Assembly (NCBI RefSeq): GCF_003664585.1 | Contig: NZ_RCHI01000007.1 | Coordinates: forward strand, 124,001-188,000 | Direction: 5' to 3' | Origin: Paenirhodobacter hankyongi | GTDB lineage: Bacteria; Pseudomonadota; Alphaproteobacteria; Rhodobacterales; Rhodobacteraceae | DNA: 64,000 nt | Part shown: one piece after another, positions 9,443-17,494 of the stretch | How positions within the stretch are numbered: the first letter of the stretch is position 1 | Layout: the number at the start of each line of letters is the position of its first letter | Position numbers and translations under genes: made by a program | The notes under the pieces: model-generated | Told to the model about the DNA's origin: nothing | Database searches by the model: none | What the model saw: only the letters and a program-made list of their open reading frames with translations

Positions 9443-9939
9443 CGCACGATGCTCCCCGACAGCGCCACCGCGGTGTGGTAATAGCTGGCATAGGCCAGCT
9501 CGTAGGCGTCGACGATCGCCTGCTCGATCCGCGCTTCCTCGCGCTCGACCACATAGGGGATGCGCAGCGCCTGCAGCACCGGCTCCATCGTCACGCCATG
9601 CGGCACCGCCCACCAGTTGTTCTCGCCCATGTCGCCGCGATAGCTCATCAGCATCACCACCGGGATGCCGGCGCCGAGCCCCATCCGGGCAAGCGGCTCG
9701 ACCGAGGCGCGCAGGCCCGAGTTCTCCATCACCAGCGCCGCGCGCTTGCCCGAGAGGAACACGCCGCCGCAGATCGCCGCGCCCTCGCCCTCGTTGGTGA
9801 CGCGGATGGTGCGGATGTCGGGATCGGCATCAAGCGCCGGATAGAGCTCCTTGAAGAGCGAATCCGGCAGGTAGCAGACGATCGAGACGCCTGCGCGCTT
9901 GAGGCCGCGGATCACGGCGTCGACGGCGCTTTGCTGCAT
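9439..9939 (-). CDS. PYR-domain (alpha-type) subunit of a sulfopyruvate/phosphonopyruvate decarboxylase-like enzyme
   Basis: A 166-residue protein resembling ComD-type alpha subunits. It carries the conserved Glu of the PYR domain in the stretch VTNEGEGAAICGG, which activates ThDP in the partner chain. It is the first gene of the leftward block that runs down to 46. A 17-bp palindrome (10023-10039) lies about 85 bases upstream, a sensible place for an activator. The ribosome-binding site is weak (AAAGACTCTCC). Pairing with 8834-9442 is certain from the 4-base overlap; the reaction is inferred from family alone. Confidence 0.82.
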   Translation of the reverse strand: MQQSAVDAVIRGLKRAGVSIVCYLPDSLFKELYPALDADPDIRTIRVTNEGEGAAICGGVFLSGKRAALVMENSGLRASVEPLARMGLGAGIPVVMLMSYRGDMGENNWWAVPHGVTMEPVLQALRIPYVVEREEARIEQAIVDAYELAYASYYHTAVALSGSIVR

Positions 9940-10022
9940 TGGAGAGTCTTTCCTGCGTTGTCTTCCCGCTCAGCCAACCAGCTTTCCGGTGTTCCGAAAA
10001 GACGATGATTTCCGAACCAGTC

Positions 10023-10039
10023 GTTGTGCCTGGCGCAAC
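10023..10039. promoter_or_regulatory. Candidate LysR operator A (17-bp imperfect palindrome)
   Basis: The sequence is GTTGTGCCTGGCGCAAC, with arms GTTG(T)G and CGCAAC around a 5-base centre. It lies between the LysR gene stop and the start of the decarboxylase operon. The same motif occurs at 12647-12663, differing in one arm base and in the centre. Position, symmetry and repetition suggest binding by the adjacent LysR protein; no binding data exist. Confidence 0.55.
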
Positions 10040-10044
10040 ACCTG

Positions 10045-10965
10045 TCAGGCCAGCCGCTCGAGCGCGAGGCCGAGCGAGGAGCCAAGCGCCTCGGCCGCCT
10101 CCGAGGCCTCGCCCTTCGGCCGCGCGATCAGCGACAGGCGTCGCGCGCTGAGGCGCGAATCGGAAAGCGGGATGAACACCAGCTCGCCGCGCGCGATCTC
10201 GGCCTGCACGCCGAGCTGGGTCTGCAACACCGTGCCGAGGCCGCGCTTGGCCAGGTCGATCATCAGCCCGATCGAGTTTGTCCGTGCCCGGCGCGAGAAT
10301 TCGACGAAGCTGCCCGACAGCACCTGTTCGATCGAGCTGTCGAGGGTGAGCGAATGGTCCGACAGGATCACCCGCTCGCCGGCCAGGTCATAGGAGCGCA
10401 ACGGCCCCTTCTGCTGCGTCAGCCGGGTGCCGGGGGCGACCATCACCCCAAGCGGCAGCTGCACCGCGGTGATCCGGCGCGCGCCGCGCGGCAGGCGCAT
10501 GTCGAAGGCGATGGCGATGTCGGCCTCGCCCTGCGTCACCAGATCCACCGCCTCCTGCGAGCCGCAGACATGCACGTCGACCGAGATCTCGGGGTGGCGG
10601 ATCCAGAAGGCGGCAAGCACGTCGGGCACCAGCGCACGGGCCGCACTCTCGATCACCGCAAGCGTCACGGTGCCGCGCCGCAGCCCCTGCAGGTCGCCGA
10701 TCTCGGTCACCGCGCGTTTCAGCTCGCGGTCGGACTGGCGCAAATGGTAATGCAGCAGCTCGCCCGCCGAGGTCAGCTTCAGCCGCTGCTTCTGGCGCTC
10801 GAACAGCGGCGTGCCGATGTCCTCCTCCAGCTGCTTGATGGTGCGGCTGACCGAGGAGGGGGCGACGTTCATCGCGAGCGCTGCCTGCCGGATCGAGCCG
10901 AGCCGCGCCACCAGCATGAAGTGATGCGTGCGTGACGAGATCAGCCCGAGCCGGTGCAGGTCCAT
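10045..10965 (-). CDS. LysR family transcriptional regulator of the catabolic locus
   Basis: A 306-residue LysR protein. The winged helix-turn-helix is at about 17-75 (ARLGSIRQAALAMNVAPSSVSRT... is its core) and a periplasmic-binding-like effector domain fills the rest. It begins 8 bases after the GST gene stop, so it belongs to the leftward 12529-10045 block. Two near-identical palindromes, one just downstream of it and one upstream of its operon, are likely targets. Control would cover the decarboxylase/oxygenase operon, the Rieske operon and the importer operon. The inducer is presumably the substrate or an early intermediate (inference). Confidence 0.9.
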   Translation of the reverse strand: MDLHRLGLISSRTHHFMLVARLGSIRQAALAMNVAPSSVSRTIKQLEEDIGTPLFERQKQRLKLTSAGELLHYHLRQSDRELKRAVTEIGDLQGLRRGTVTLAVIESAARALVPDVLAAFWIRHPEISVDVHVCGSQEAVDLVTQGEADIAIAFDMRLPRGARRITAVQLPLGVMVAPGTRLTQQKGPLRSYDLAGERVILSDHSLTLDSSIEQVLSGSFVEFSRRARTNSIGLMIDLAKRGLGTVLQTQLGVQAEIARGELVFIPLSDSRLSARRLSLIARPKGEASEAAEALGSSLGLALERLA

Positions 10966-10973
10966 CTGTGCCC

Positions 10974-11603
10974 TCAGTGATAATCCGGAATGCCCGGCAT
11001 GGTGATGAAGCCCGGGGTCAGCCGCACCCGCCGCGCCCAGAGCCGCAGCGCCGGGAAGGCGTCGTGGTCGAGCCCGTGGTCGCGGCTGAGTGCGAAGGCC
11101 GGGAACAGCGCCAGATCGGCGAGCGTCAGCTCGGGCCCGGCGAAGAAGCCAAGGCCGCGGATCGTCTGATGCGTCATGTGGTCTTCCATCACCCGCAGCA
11201 TCCGTGCGGTGCGCGCCGAGAGCGCGGCGAGGTCGCCCGGTGTTGCCATCAGCGCAATCTCGCGCGCGGCCTTCGCCGGTGCCAGATGCTGCGCCCAGAA
11301 GGCCAGCCAGTCGTCGATGCGCGCGGCGATGATGCTGTCCTCGGGCATCAGCCGCCGTTCCGGATCGAGCGCGGCAATCCGGCGCAGGATCGCCTCGGGC
11401 TGGGTCAGCACCAGCATCTCGTCCTGCAGGATCGGCAGCGTGCCGAGCGGGTTCAGCCGCAGGTAGGCATCCGAGCGGTGTTCGGCGCCCGGGAACATGT
11501 CGACGTTGCGCAGATCGAGTGCGACGCCGCTGCAGGCGGCGACCAGCCGGGCGCGATAGCAATCCTCGTCGAGGTCGTAATTGTGCAGAAGCGGCGCGCT
11601 CAT
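10974..11603 (-). CDS. Glutathione S-transferase-like protein
   Basis: A 209-residue protein with an N-terminal thioredoxin-fold GST domain (LLHNYDLDEDCYRARL; the cis-Pro region NPLGTLPILQDE; then LTQPEAILRRI). A helical C-terminal domain follows, with ELTLADLALFPAF matching the conserved C-domain Asp motif. The start overlaps the stop of the Rieske protein gene by 4 bases. Role in the pathway is unknown: such proteins in degradation clusters can isomerise, dehalogenate or protect. The tight coupling to the Rieske subunit suggests a catalytic or assembly role. Confidence 0.85.
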   Translation of the reverse strand: MSAPLLHNYDLDEDCYRARLVAACSGVALDLRNVDMFPGAEHRSDAYLRLNPLGTLPILQDEMLVLTQPEAILRRIAALDPERRLMPEDSIIAARIDDWLAFWAQHLAPAKAAREIALMATPGDLAALSARTARMLRVMEDHMTHQTIRGLGFFAGPELTLADLALFPAFALSRDHGLDHDAFPALRLWARRVRLTPGFITMPGIPDYH

Positions 11604-12247
11604 GCGGCGATCTCCTTCTCGGCGGTGCGGCGCAGCGTCTCGGCCCAGTCACAGATCGCAAGCAGGGTCTCGGTCGAGGCGCCGGGGCGGGTGGCGATAT
11701 GCAGTGTGACTGCCCCGGGGCGGATCGGCTGCACGCCGATGGCAAGCGGCCCATGCGCGCTGTCGAGGGTCGCAAGCGCCCCCTCGATCACCGCGTTCTC
11801 CTCGTTCAGCAGCATGTTGGCCACCGAGATCAGTCCGGCCTCGATGGTGATCGAGCGCACCGGCACCGCGTCGGGCAGAGCCGGCAGTTCGCCCGCCTCG
11901 GCGCCAAGCGGCAGCGCCGCCCAGATCATCGCTCCGGTCTCGGTGCAGCCATAGCGCGCCACGCAGATCGAGCCCGGCACCTCGAGCTCGGGGTGGGCGG
12001 GGATCTTGCGGCAGGTGCCGCCCTCGTCGAATTCCCAGCCGTGATAGAGGCAGGCGATGTGATCGCCGCGCACGAAGCCGAAGCTCATCTTCATGCCGCG
12101 ATGCGGGCAGCGGTCCTCCCAGACATGGGCGCGCCCGTCGGTGTCGCGCCAGACCACGATCTCGGCGCCCTCCGCCACGGTTCCCGCCGAGGTGCCCGGC
12201 GTGATGTCACGGGCAAGGGCAAGCGGCACCCATTGCGTCCCAGTCAT
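11600..12247 (-). CDS. Stand-alone Rieske [2Fe-2S] protein
   Basis: A 215-residue protein whose first 110 residues are a typical oxygenase-type Rieske domain: Cys47-x-His49 (CPHRG) and Cys66-x2-His69 (CLYHGW). The remaining 100 residues resemble the beginning of an oxygenase catalytic domain (VPVRSITIEAGLISVANMLL) but lack the D-x2-H-x4-H iron site. It is thus the mirror image of the two Rieske-less catalytic proteins at 5044-5895 and 18908-19771. The simplest reading is that it supplies electrons to one or both. No flavin reductase for it is visible in the window. Its stop overlaps the GST gene start; the upstream gene is 24 bases away. Confidence 0.85.
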   Translation of the reverse strand: MTGTQWVPLALARDITPGTSAGTVAEGAEIVVWRDTDGRAHVWEDRCPHRGMKMSFGFVRGDHIACLYHGWEFDEGGTCRKIPAHPELEVPGSICVARYGCTETGAMIWAALPLGAEAGELPALPDAVPVRSITIEAGLISVANMLLNEENAVIEGALATLDSAHGPLAIGVQPIRPGAVTLHIATRPGASTETLLAICDWAETLRRTAEKEIAA

Positions 12248-12271
12248 TCTTCGATCCTCGCTGTTGGTCGT

Positions 12272-12529
12272 TCAGTTGTTGTCATTGCGGTCCACCTCGC
12301 GCACCAGGCAATCCGCCGGACCGAGGCTCATCGCCATCTCGAAGGCGTCGAGCAGGTCCGGGGCGCCACTGACGCGCAGGCGCGCCGCCGTTGCGTCGAG
12401 TGCAACCGTGTCGAGCGCGATCGACAGCCGCGCCGCGCGGTGCGCGGCGAATTCGGCGAAGCTGTCCGGGCGGATCTGCCCGGAGAAGGTGAAGGTCGCG
12501 CGCGATGCAGGGCGCCGGGAAGCAGGCAT
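12272..12529 (-). CDS. Small acylphosphatase-fold-like protein of unknown function
   Basis: An 85-residue protein at the head of the Rieske operon. The order of elements (strand TFTFSGQI, helix SFAEFAAHRAARL, strand, strand RLRVSGAPDLLDAFEMAM, final strand LVREVDR) recalls the acylphosphatase fold. The catalytic Arg and Asn motifs (VQGVGFR and N in the VxN loop) are absent. The start at 12529 has GAAAGG upstream; an upstream ATG at 12592 would add 21 Pro/Ala-rich residues. Translation together with the Rieske protein suggests a binding, ferredoxin-like or chaperone role. I do not recognise a named family. Confidence 0.6.
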   Translation of the reverse strand: MPASRRPASRATFTFSGQIRPDSFAEFAAHRAARLSIALDTVALDATAARLRVSGAPDLLDAFEMAMSLGPADCLVREVDRNDNN

Positions 12530-12646
12530 GGCTGGCCTTTCGGGCGGTGGAAACGGGGCTGGCCGGAGGGCCGGAGGCGCGGTGGATCCCATCGCTCCGG
12601 GGCCGGTCGCGGCTCAGTAAGACCAGCCCCGGCCGGCCCGTCAAGT

Positions 12647-12663
12647 GTTGCGGTCAGCGCAAC
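12647..12663. promoter_or_regulatory. Candidate LysR operator B (17-bp perfect palindrome)
   Basis: The sequence GTTGCGGTCAGCGCAAC has perfect 6-bp arms around GTCAG, flanked by further near-symmetric TCAA/TTGA bases. It lies in the divergent region between the leftward Rieske operon (start 12529) and the rightward importer operon (start 12823). From here one bound regulator could serve both. It matches operator A at 10023-10039. Confidence 0.6.
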
Positions 12664-12822
12664 GTTGAGGTCTCGGATTTGGCGCTAGTCAGAACGGGCG
12701 GAATCGGGGCACGCTGCAGATGCAAACGGTGCGCGGTTCCGCAGCCCCGTCCACGACAGAACCGATGACACGGAGTTCCGCCGGCAAGAGCGGACCCGCC
12801 AACCGACACTGGGAGCCTCCTC

Positions 12823-13947
12823 ATGATCTCTATCAAGTCTCTTTCCCGCCGCGGCTTTCTGAACATGGGCGCCGCCGCGGGCGCGGGCCTGCTGCTGCCG
12901 CGAACCGGGCTGGTGCGCCCCGCCTTCGCGCAGGCGCCGCTCGCCCCCGTCGACGTCAAGGATGCGATGATCGCCTTCGGCCACACCGGCCCGGTCTCGG
13001 ACGAGGGCTGGACCTGGGCGCATGACCAGGGGATGAAGGCGGTCGAGGCGGCCTTCCCGGGCATCCGCACCTCCTTCGTCGAGTCGGTCCCCTATTCGGC
13101 CGACGCCACGCGCATCTTCCGCCAGTTCGTCGCCGACGGGGCGAACATGGTCTTCGCCACCTCGAACTATGGCGATTTCCTCTATGACGTCGCCAAGCGC
13201 GCCCCCGAGGTCGCCTTCTATGAATGCGACGGCCGCACCCACATGGACAACCTCGGCACCTATTACGTGCAGCACTGGTATCCGTCCTATGTCGCGGGCA
13301 TCGCCGCGGGTGCGATGTCGAAATCGGGCAAGCTCGGTTATGTCGCCTCCTTCCCGGTGCCCTCGGTCTATTCCGGCACCAACGCCTTCCTGATGGGCGC
13401 GCGCACGGTGAACCCGGCCGCGACCGTGCAGTGCATCGTCATCAACTCGTGGTTCGATCCGCAGGCCGCGACCCAGGCCGGCACCGCGCTTCTCGACAAC
13501 GGCTGCGACGTGCTCTTCGGGATCATGGACGAGGCCGGCTATCTGCAGGTCGCCGAGGCGCGGGGCGCGAAGGCGGTGATGTGGAACACCGACCTGCGCC
13601 GCTATGGCCCGAAGGCCTACATCACCTCGATCATGGTCGACTTCAAACCCTTCTACGTCGAGCAGGTGCGCCGCCGCCTTGCCGGCGAATGGACGCCGAC
13701 CTACGGGCTGCTGCCGATGGGCCAGGGTGTCGACCGCGACGCCTGGGGCGAGACGGTGCCGCCCGAGGTCGCCGCCAAGGCCGATGCCGCGCGCAAGAAG
13801 ATGATGGAAGAGGGCTGGAGCCCCTTCGTCGGCGAGATCAAGGACTCGAAAGGCAACATCAAGGTCGCCGCAGGCCAGAAGATGACCGAGGAAGAACTCT
13901 ATCACTGGGACTGGTCGATCGAGGGCGTCTCGGGCCTCGACGCCTGA
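12823..13947 (+). CDS. BMP family ABC transporter substrate-binding protein (purine-nucleoside-like)
   Basis: A 374-residue periplasmic binding protein of the Bmp/PnrA family, whose known members bind nucleosides or other purine compounds. The N terminus carries a twin-arginine signal (SRRGFLN at 8-14, hydrophobic core, cleavage probably near AFAQA around 35). Export in folded form is therefore likely. It is the first gene of the rightward operon and is followed by its ATPase and two permeases. The ATG at 12823 is preceded by a fair GGGAGCCTCCTC leader. The ligand is probably the compound degraded by the locus. Confidence 0.92.
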   Translation: MISIKSLSRRGFLNMGAAAGAGLLLPRTGLVRPAFAQAPLAPVDVKDAMIAFGHTGPVSDEGWTWAHDQGMKAVEAAFPGIRTSFVESVPYSADATRIFRQFVADGANMVFATSNYGDFLYDVAKRAPEVAFYECDGRTHMDNLGTYYVQHWYPSYVAGIAAGAMSKSGKLGYVASFPVPSVYSGTNAFLMGARTVNPAATVQCIVINSWFDPQAATQAGTALLDNGCDVLFGIMDEAGYLQVAEARGAKAVMWNTDLRRYGPKAYITSIMVDFKPFYVEQVRRRLAGEWTPTYGLLPMGQGVDRDAWGETVPPEVAAKADAARKKMMEEGWSPFVGEIKDSKGNIKVAAGQKMTEEELYHWDWSIEGVSGLDA

Positions 13948-13954
13948 GGCGGCG

Positions 13955-15511
13955 ATGGCAGAGCCTTCGATCCAGTCGCGTCTCGGGCTGGCGCCCGGGA
14001 CGCCTCCGCTTGTCTCGCTGCGCGGGGTTGGCAAGGTCTTCCCGGGCGTGATCGCCAATGCCGATGTCGATCTCGACGTCTTCCCGGGCGAGATCCACGC
14101 GCTTCTGGGCGAGAACGGCGCCGGCAAGTCGACGCTGATGAACATCCTGACCGGAATCTATCAGCCCGACGAGGGCGAGATCATCGTCGGCGGTCGCGCG
14201 GTCAGCTTCGCCTCGCCCGTCGATGCGATCGCGGCGGGCATCGGCATGGTGCACCAGCACTTCAAGCTGGTGCGCGCCTTCACCGTGGCCGAGAACATCC
14301 ATCTGGGCTGGAGCGAGACGCCAAGGCGGATCTCGCGCGCGGCGCTCGAGGCGCGCACGGCCGAGCTGTCGTCGCGGCTGGGGCTGGCGGTCAATCCGGC
14401 GGCGCGGGTGGCCGAGCTGTCGACCGGCGAGCAGCAGCGCGTCGAGATCCTGCGGGTCCTTGCCCGCAAGGCGCGGGTGCTGATCCTCGACGAGCCGACG
14501 GCGGTGCTGACGCCCGCCGAGGCGCGCGAGCTTTTCGCCGCGCTGCGCGCCTTCGTGGCCGAGGGCAATGCGGTGATCTTCATCAGTCACAAGCTCGACG
14601 AGGTGCTGGAGATCGCGCATCGCGTCACCATCCTGCGGCAGGGCCGCAAGGTGGCGACCGACTGGACCGAGGCCTGCACCGAGAAGAGCCTCGCACAGCA
14701 GATGGTCGGCCGCGAGATCGTGCTGAGCGACATGCGCGGCACCGACATCGGCCGCATCGGCGCGCCGGTGCTGGCGCTCGAGGGCGTCAGCCTGATGTCC
14801 GAGGGCGTGACACTGCTGAAGAACGTCTCGCTCGAGCTGCGCGCGGGCGAGATCCTCGGCATCGCCGGGGTCGCGGGCAATGGCCAGCGCGAGCTGACGC
14901 AGGTGATGACCGGGCTTGCGGTGCCGACGACCGGCCGGGTGTGGCTGGAGGGCGCCGATGTCACCCGTGCCGGCGCGCGCAGGATCGCGGCGCAGGGCGT
15001 GGGCCATATCCCCGAGGACCGGCTGCACGCCGGCATGGCGCCGGCGCTCTCGATCACCGACAACGCGGTTCTGCGCGAATACGCGAAACCGCCGCTGTCG
15101 CTCGGGCCGCTGTTCCGGCCCTGGCGCGCGACGCGGCTCGCGCGCGAGATCGCCGCCGCGGCCGAGGTCATGGTGCCGAGCTTCGAGATGCCGGCGCGCA
15201 ACCTCTCGGGCGGCAACCAGCAACGCCTCGTGGCGCGGCGCGAGATGCGCATCGCCTCGAAGGTGCTGGTTGCGGCCTATCCCTCGCGCGGGCTCGATGT
15301 CGGCGCGATCAACACGATGATGCGCTATTTCACCGAGCTGCGCGACGCCGGCGTCGCCGTGGTTCTGGTGTCCGAGGAACTGGAGGAGCTGTTGACCCTC
15401 GCTGACCGGATCGCCGTGATGTTTCATGGCGAGATCATGGGCGTCGTGCCTGCCGAGGGCGCGGATATCGAGGCGATCGGCCTGATGATGGGCGGGAGGC
15501 ACGCGGCATGA
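13955..15511 (+). CDS. ABC transporter ATP-binding protein, tandem ATPase domains (sugar/nucleoside type)
   Basis: A 518-residue protein with two nucleotide-binding domains. Domain 1 has Walker A GENGAGKST, signature LSTGEQQR and Walker B VLILDEPTA. Domain 2 has a degenerate Walker A (GVAGNGQREL), signature LSGGNQQR and the region following SKVLVAAYPSRGLD. This layout is standard for RbsA/YufO/NupO-like transporters. It starts 8 bases after the binding-protein gene, and its stop overlaps the first permease start. Confidence 0.93.
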   Translation: MAEPSIQSRLGLAPGTPPLVSLRGVGKVFPGVIANADVDLDVFPGEIHALLGENGAGKSTLMNILTGIYQPDEGEIIVGGRAVSFASPVDAIAAGIGMVHQHFKLVRAFTVAENIHLGWSETPRRISRAALEARTAELSSRLGLAVNPAARVAELSTGEQQRVEILRVLARKARVLILDEPTAVLTPAEARELFAALRAFVAEGNAVIFISHKLDEVLEIAHRVTILRQGRKVATDWTEACTEKSLAQQMVGREIVLSDMRGTDIGRIGAPVLALEGVSLMSEGVTLLKNVSLELRAGEILGIAGVAGNGQRELTQVMTGLAVPTTGRVWLEGADVTRAGARRIAAQGVGHIPEDRLHAGMAPALSITDNAVLREYAKPPLSLGPLFRPWRATRLAREIAAAAEVMVPSFEMPARNLSGGNQQRLVARREMRIASKVLVAAYPSRGLDVGAINTMMRYFTELRDAGVAVVLVSEELEELLTLADRIAVMFHGEIMGVVPAEGADIEAIGLMMGGRHAA

Positions 15512-16557
15512 GCTATCGTCTGCAACGCCTGCCGGTCGCCAAACCCTCGGTCGCCTTCGCGGCGCGCATCGCCTCGGTGGTGCTGGCGCTGCTGACCGCG
15601 GGGCTGGTGCTGAAACTCGTCGGCATGGAGCCTCTGGCGCTGGCCGGGCGGGTGCTGAAATCGACCTTCGGATCGAGCTTCGGGCTCGAGGATCTGGCGC
15701 TTCTGTTCACGCCACTCCTTTATTGCGGGCTGGCGGTCGCGGTGGCGCTGCGGATCGGGGCGTGGAACATCGGCGCCGAGGGGCAGTTCAATCTGGGCGC
15801 CTTTGCCGCGGCGGGGATCGCCCTTTTCGTGCCGGGGCCGGACTGGGCGCAGCTGCCGGCGATGGCGGTCACGGGGGCGCTGGCGGGGGCCGCCTGGATC
15901 CTGGTGCCGACGCTCGCGCGCGCCTATGCCGGCGTGTCCGAGCTGATCACAACGCTTCTTTTGAACTTCGTCGCGCTGCTCTTGGTCTATTGGGTCTCGA
16001 CCGGGCCTTGGCTGGACCCGTCGGGGCATGCGCTCGCGACCACCGCGCGGCTGCCGGTCTCGGTGCCCGAATTCTGGGGCATCGTGCATTGGGGGCTGCC
16101 GGTCGCGGTGATCCTCGCCGTGGGGCTGGCCGCGGTCTTTGCCTTCACCCGCTGGGGCTATGAGGTGCGGATCGGCGGCTCGAACCCGGGGGCGGCGCGC
16201 TATGCGGGCATGCCGGTGCGGCGCCACCTGATCGCGGTGATGCTGCTTTCGGGCGCCATCGCCGGGCTGGGCGGGATGATGGAGGTCGCGGGCACCGTCG
16301 GTCGGCTGCAGGGCGGGATCTCGAACAATTACGGCTATCTCGGCATCATGGTCGCGGTGCTGGCCCGCGCTGCGCCGCTCGGCACCATCGCCACCGCCTT
16401 CCTGATGGCCACCATCCTGAACGGCGGCATCATCTTGCAGACCCAGGGGCTGACCACCCACACCGTGCTCGCGCTGACCGGGCTGATCCTGCTCTATGCG
16501 GCGATCGGCGACGAGGCCGCGAAATACCGCATCGTCAAACTCGCGAAGGGAGCGTGA
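15508..16557 (+). CDS. ABC transporter permease 1 (nucleoside/BMP type)
   Basis: A 349-residue polytopic membrane protein of the BPD_transp_2/RbsC-like family. Several hydrophobic segments begin near residue 20 and GAEGQFNLGAFAAAG marks the conserved region. It forms the inner-membrane channel with the next permease. The ATG at 15508 overlaps the ATPase stop (ATGA). Confidence 0.92.
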   Translation: MSYRLQRLPVAKPSVAFAARIASVVLALLTAGLVLKLVGMEPLALAGRVLKSTFGSSFGLEDLALLFTPLLYCGLAVAVALRIGAWNIGAEGQFNLGAFAAAGIALFVPGPDWAQLPAMAVTGALAGAAWILVPTLARAYAGVSELITTLLLNFVALLLVYWVSTGPWLDPSGHALATTARLPVSVPEFWGIVHWGLPVAVILAVGLAAVFAFTRWGYEVRIGGSNPGAARYAGMPVRRHLIAVMLLSGAIAGLGGMMEVAGTVGRLQGGISNNYGYLGIMVAVLARAAPLGTIATAFLMATILNGGIILQTQGLTTHTVLALTGLILLYAAIGDEAAKYRIVKLAKGA

Positions 16558-16558
16558 G

Positions 16559-17494
16559 ATGGATATTCTCGCAGGGCTGATCCAGACCGCCTTCCTGGCC
16601 GGCGGGGTGCTGGCGCTTGCGGCGCTGGGCGAGGTGCTGGCCGAGCGCGTGGGCGTCGTCAATCTTGGTGTCGAGGGGCTGATGGCGCTGGGCGCGATGA
16701 CCGCGATCACCACCGTCGTCGCCTCGCCCCATCCCTGGCTTGGTTTCGGCGCGGCGCTGCTCGTCGGGCTGGTCGTCGGCATGGTCTATGCCTTTGCCAC
16801 CGTGGTGATCCGCGCCAATCAGGTGCTGAGCGGGCTCGCGCTGACCTATATCGGCACCGGCATGGCGGCGACGCTGGGCAAGCCCGTCTCGGGCAGCCCG
16901 TCGCCCGCCACCTTCCGCCCGCTCGACCTTGGGGTCCTGTCCGATCTGCCCTTCGTCGGGCGCGCCTTCTTCAGCCACAACATCCTCGTCTACATCATCT
17001 TCCTGGTGTTGCCGGTGGTGCTGCACTGGCTGATGTTCCACACCCGCCACGGGCTGAACATGCGCGCCGTGGGCGAGAACCCGGCCGCCGCCGATGCCGC
17101 GGGCATTTCGGTGATGAAGTTCCGCTTCTGGTACACCGCGCTTGGTGCGGCGCTGGCGGCAGGTGCCGGCGCCTATCTGACGCTCGCCTTCGTGCCGAGC
17201 TGGTCCGAGGGCGTGGTCTCGGGCCGCGGCTGGATCGCCGTGGCGCTGGTGATCTTCGCGGGCTTCCGGCCGGTGAACGCGGTGCTGGCGGCGCTTCTGT
17301 TCGGCTTCGTCACCGCGCTTGGCTTCGTCGGGCAGGCGCGGAACTGGCCGGTCGCCGCCTCGATCCTGTCGATGCTGCCTTACCTTGGCACCATCGCGCT
17401 GATGATCGTGCCGGTACTGGCCTGGCAGCGGATGCGCCGGCTGATGGCCGCGCCCGAAGGCCTGACCGAACCCTATTTCCGGGACGTGCGATGA
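16559..17494 (+). CDS. ABC transporter permease 2 (nucleoside/BMP type)
   Basis: A 311-residue partner permease of the same family, with the conserved VGVVNLGVEGLMALGAM element near residues 32-48. About eight to ten hydrophobic segments follow. The start at 16559 is chosen because it follows the preceding stop directly and matches the family N terminus (MDILAGLIQTAFLAGG). The gene ends in an ATGA overlap with the deaminase gene, tying import to catabolism. Confidence 0.92.
   Translation: MDILAGLIQTAFLAGGVLALAALGEVLAERVGVVNLGVEGLMALGAMTAITTVVASPHPWLGFGAALLVGLVVGMVYAFATVVIRANQVLSGLALTYIGTGMAATLGKPVSGSPSPATFRPLDLGVLSDLPFVGRAFFSHNILVYIIFLVLPVVLHWLMFHTRHGLNMRAVGENPAAADAAGISVMKFRFWYTALGAALAAGAGAYLTLAFVPSWSEGVVSGRGWIAVALVIFAGFRPVNAVLAALLFGFVTALGFVGQARNWPVAASILSMLPYLGTIALMIVPVLAWQRMRRLMAAPEGLTEPYFRDVR

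Noticed and set aside
10965-11775. Upstream extension of the LysR gene at 10045
   Set aside because: The extra residues are an out-of-frame reading of the GST and Rieske genes; the conserved LysR N terminus begins at 10965.
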